From contig JBDSLU010000366.1 in assembly GCA_039916225.1 (NCBI GenBank), forward strand, positions 1-64,000: a stretch of DNA of 64,000 nt, in the 5' to 3' direction. This document shows positions 62,280-64,000 of the stretch, one piece after another (the first letter of the stretch is position 1; every line of letters begins with the position of its first letter). Both the position numbers and the translations under genes were made by a program. Source of the DNA: JBDSLU01 sp039916225. GTDB lineage: Bacteria > Acidobacteriota > Vicinamibacteria > Vicinamibacterales > Vicinamibacteraceae. Below the pieces are notes generated by a model. That model did no database searches. It saw nothing but the letters and a program-made list of their open reading frames with translations, and had not been told where the DNA came from.

Positions 62280-63698
62280 ATGTGGGCCGACGAGGCGCGG
62301 TGGTTCCTGCTGCCATGGGCGCTCCTCGCCGCGCTCGTCGCCGGCGGGCTGCTGCTCCTGCAGCCGGATCGCCGGCGCATCGATCTCTTCAGCCCGACGG
62401 CGTTCGCCGCCTGGTCGCACGTGCTGCCGGCGTACGTCGGCGGTGCCATCGTGCTGGCGCTGGGGTTCCGGCCGCCGGTCTTGCGGCTGCTGAACATCCC
62501 CGACGATGCCTTCGTCGACACCATCGCCTACGCCCTCCTCGGATTCGTCTCTCTGGGCGTCGGCTTCGCCGCGCCGTTCGCGGGCGCCGTCGGCCGCGCC
62601 CTTGGCGCCCGGCTGCCGTCGCGTGACTGGCAGCCCGAGGCCGCGCTGGTGCCAGCGCTGCTGCTGCTCGGCGTCGGCACGATCGCCGCGCTGCAGGCGC
62701 TCGACACCGGCTTGATGGGGTATCAGGTCGCCGCCGACGTCGGTCCGTTCGACGCCGCGCTGGTCATCAGCTCGCTGGTCGCGACCAGCCTCGCCTTCGC
62801 CATCCTCGGCGTCATCGCCTGCTCGCCGGCCCATCCCGCCGTTCGCGCCGTTGCCGCCAGCGCGCTGGTGGCGCGCGCCGGCGCCGACATGCTCTTCACC
62901 GGCCGCCGCGGGGCGCTGCTCCAATACGCGTTGATCGTCGCGGCGGCCTACGCCTGCAGCGGCCGGCGGATCCGACTGCGGCATGTGGCCAGCCTCAGCC
63001 TGGCGTTCGCGGCGACGGTCATTACCGGCCTCGCCTATGGATCCACGTTCCGTGCGCTGAAGGGCGGCGAGTCGGTGGTCGGCCTGGCCGCCACGGCCGG
63101 GACGGTCGATCTGGCGGCGCGCCAGACGCTGTCGCGCGGCGTCGGCGGCACCGCCGGCTATGTCCGCGATCGCTTCGTCGAGCGTCTCGAGATCATCAGC
63201 AACGCCGCCGTCGTCGTCGCCAACTACCGGCGACTGGAGCCGTTCGAGCGCGCCTACGGCCTGGACGACAACATCACGACGTCGTTCGTCGGCGCGTTCG
63301 TGCCGCGGCTGCTGTGGCCGGACAAGCCGCCGGCCTCCGATCCGCGGGCGTTCGCCGACCTGTATTACGGGTTTCGCAACGCCTTCGCGGTGACGCCCAC
63401 CGCCGATCTGTTGCGCAACTACGGCCCGTTCGGTGTCCCGATCGGCATGGCCGCACTCGGGCTGCTGCTCCGCGTGATCTACGCGACGCTCATCGAAGGG
63501 CAGCGCCTGGTGATGTGGCGCGTGGCGGCCTACATCACCGTGCTGACGACGGTGTCCTACGAAGGGTTCTTCGGGTCGATTGTGCCGATGCTGGTGCGCA
63601 CGATCGGGTTGTCGGCGCTCTGCCTGATCGGCGTCGCCATGCTCACGCGGCTGATGCCGGGGGGGCGTGCGCGCGCAGGTACGCCGCCGACAGGATGA
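62280..63698 (+). CDS. Putative polysaccharide polymerase / O-antigen ligase-like membrane protein
   Basis: A 472-residue protein with about ten to twelve hydrophobic helices and a large extracytoplasmic loop (about 255-375) containing YRRLEPFERAYGLDDNITTS and FVPRLLWPDKPPASDPRAFA, followed by LRNYGPFGVPIGMAALGLLL. This layout, with the loop motif FVPR..P.KP, is that of Wzy-type oligosaccharide repeat-unit polymerases. A Wzz-like chain-length protein is encoded next to it on the opposite strand, which supports the assignment. It starts 15 bases after the GNAT gene. Confidence 0.75.
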   Translation: MWADEARWFLLPWALLAALVAGGLLLLQPDRRRIDLFSPTAFAAWSHVLPAYVGGAIVLALGFRPPVLRLLNIPDDAFVDTIAYALLGFVSLGVGFAAPFAGAVGRALGARLPSRDWQPEAALVPALLLLGVGTIAALQALDTGLMGYQVAADVGPFDAALVISSLVATSLAFAILGVIACSPAHPAVRAVAASALVARAGADMLFTGRRGALLQYALIVAAAYACSGRRIRLRHVASLSLAFAATVITGLAYGSTFRALKGGESVVGLAATAGTVDLAARQTLSRGVGGTAGYVRDRFVERLEIISNAAVVVANYRRLEPFERAYGLDDNITTSFVGAFVPRLLWPDKPPASDPRAFADLYYGFRNAFAVTPTADLLRNYGPFGVPIGMAALGLLLRVIYATLIEGQRLVMWRVAAYITVLTTVSYEGFFGSIVPMLVRTIGLSALCLIGVAMLTRLMPGGRARAGTPPTG

Positions 63699-64000
63699 TC
63701 GCCACGCCCAGGCCCAGCGTGAGGGCGAAGGCGAGCACCGCATTCAGCAGGGTGCGGCGCGATAGCGGCTGATCGGGCGGCCACGCCTTGCTCACGACCT
63801 GCAGCTCGGCGCTCTTGGCCGGCACTTCCAGCGCCGCGCCGTTGTAGCGATCGGCGGCGTTCTTGTATGCGGTGCGCGCGACGTCGGCCTCGACCTCGAG
63901 CTCCGTCAGCGCCCGCTCGAGGGCGTAGTAGTCGCCCAGCGTCACCGGCTCGCCGACCCCGACATTGGTCGATGCCGAGAGTCCGGCCAGGTGGGCGGTG
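63643..64000 (-). CDS. C-terminus of a Wzz/GumC-like chain-length protein (runs off the right edge)
   Basis: The last 118 codons of a gene that continues past the window. The visible part reads VTLGDYYALERALTELEVEA (coiled-coil-like), then ELQVVSKAWPPDQPLSRRTL and a hydrophobic helix LLNAVLAFALTLGLGVAIIL. The P-x2-P-x-x-P-like segment just before the final transmembrane helix is characteristic of polysaccharide co-polymerases that set chain length. The frame is open up to base 64000. Its 3' end overlaps the convergent polymerase gene by 56 bases. Confidence 0.8.
   Translation of the reverse strand, partial: TAHLAGLSASTNVGVGEPVTLGDYYALERALTELEVEADVARTAYKNAADRYNGAALEVPAKSAELQVVSKAWPPDQPLSRRTLLNAVLAFALTLGLGVAIILSAAYLRAHAPPASAA

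Overview
The window is a roughly 70% GC bacterial chromosome segment that most resembles an acidobacterium of the Vicinamibacteria (subdivision 6) type. That placement is inferred from gene families, not from a marker gene: a VWFA-related protein of the acidobacterial kind, a winged-helix/TolB-like/TPR regulator, many PQQ-like beta-propeller proteins, M14 peptidases ending in a PHGTFKFLFNAL-type tail, and MacB-type exporters. I found no rRNA, tRNA, CRISPR array, prophage or plasmid origin.

Layout. 1-8.8 kb: the 5' end of an exported protein, an S9 peptidase, then housekeeping genes pyrE, truA, uppS, cdsA, dxr and rseP (undecaprenyl, phospholipid and isoprenoid precursors plus a site-2 protease). 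8.8-20.9 kb: exported proteins (SH3-like, lipoprotein, VWFA, PIG-L deacetylase, M14 carboxypeptidase), a DUF433/DUF5615 toxin-antitoxin pair with a frameshifted toxin, a one-component regulator, a small zinc metallopeptidase followed by its decayed duplicate, and a PP2C phosphatase. 21.0-26.9 kb: a tight five-gene run of sodC, beta-barrel, cupredoxin, sensor kinase and NtrC-type regulator. 27.0-29.1 kb: two small haem-type proteins and a DUF5777-like barrel, with a clear terminator. 29.1-42.0 kb: a nitrate assimilation island, with narK-hemD-nirD-nirB-nasA on the minus strand facing nrtABCD and a porin on the plus strand across an AT-rich 593-base gap. 42.0-55 kb: a POT transporter, a serine hydrolase, three PQQ-like proteins, a DUF1593 protein, a DUF3224 protein, a VOC dioxygenase and a REP-associated tyrosine transposase. 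55.2-60.1 kb: one MacB-type permease with three HlyD adaptors and no ATPase. 60.2-64 kb: a fourth PQQ-like protein, a GNAT enzyme, a polysaccharide polymerase and the C-terminus of a Wzz-like protein.

Non-coding content stands out. A 155-162-base hairpin element occurs three times (341, 4408, 47052), each time directly 5' of a gene and in the gene's sense orientation. Its core is conserved, while its outer stem and a middle hairpin change sequence but keep pairing, as expected of a structured RNA. Separately, 12-base palindromic units (GGCTCNGAGCCC) flank the transposase in opposite orientation and also form an eight-unit array near 51.0 kb, suggesting a REP/transposase system. A G-quadruplex-capable repeat overlaps the start of the gene at 8821. 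In the nitrate ABC transporter, sequence changes in the two ATPases fall in the same composite ATP site.
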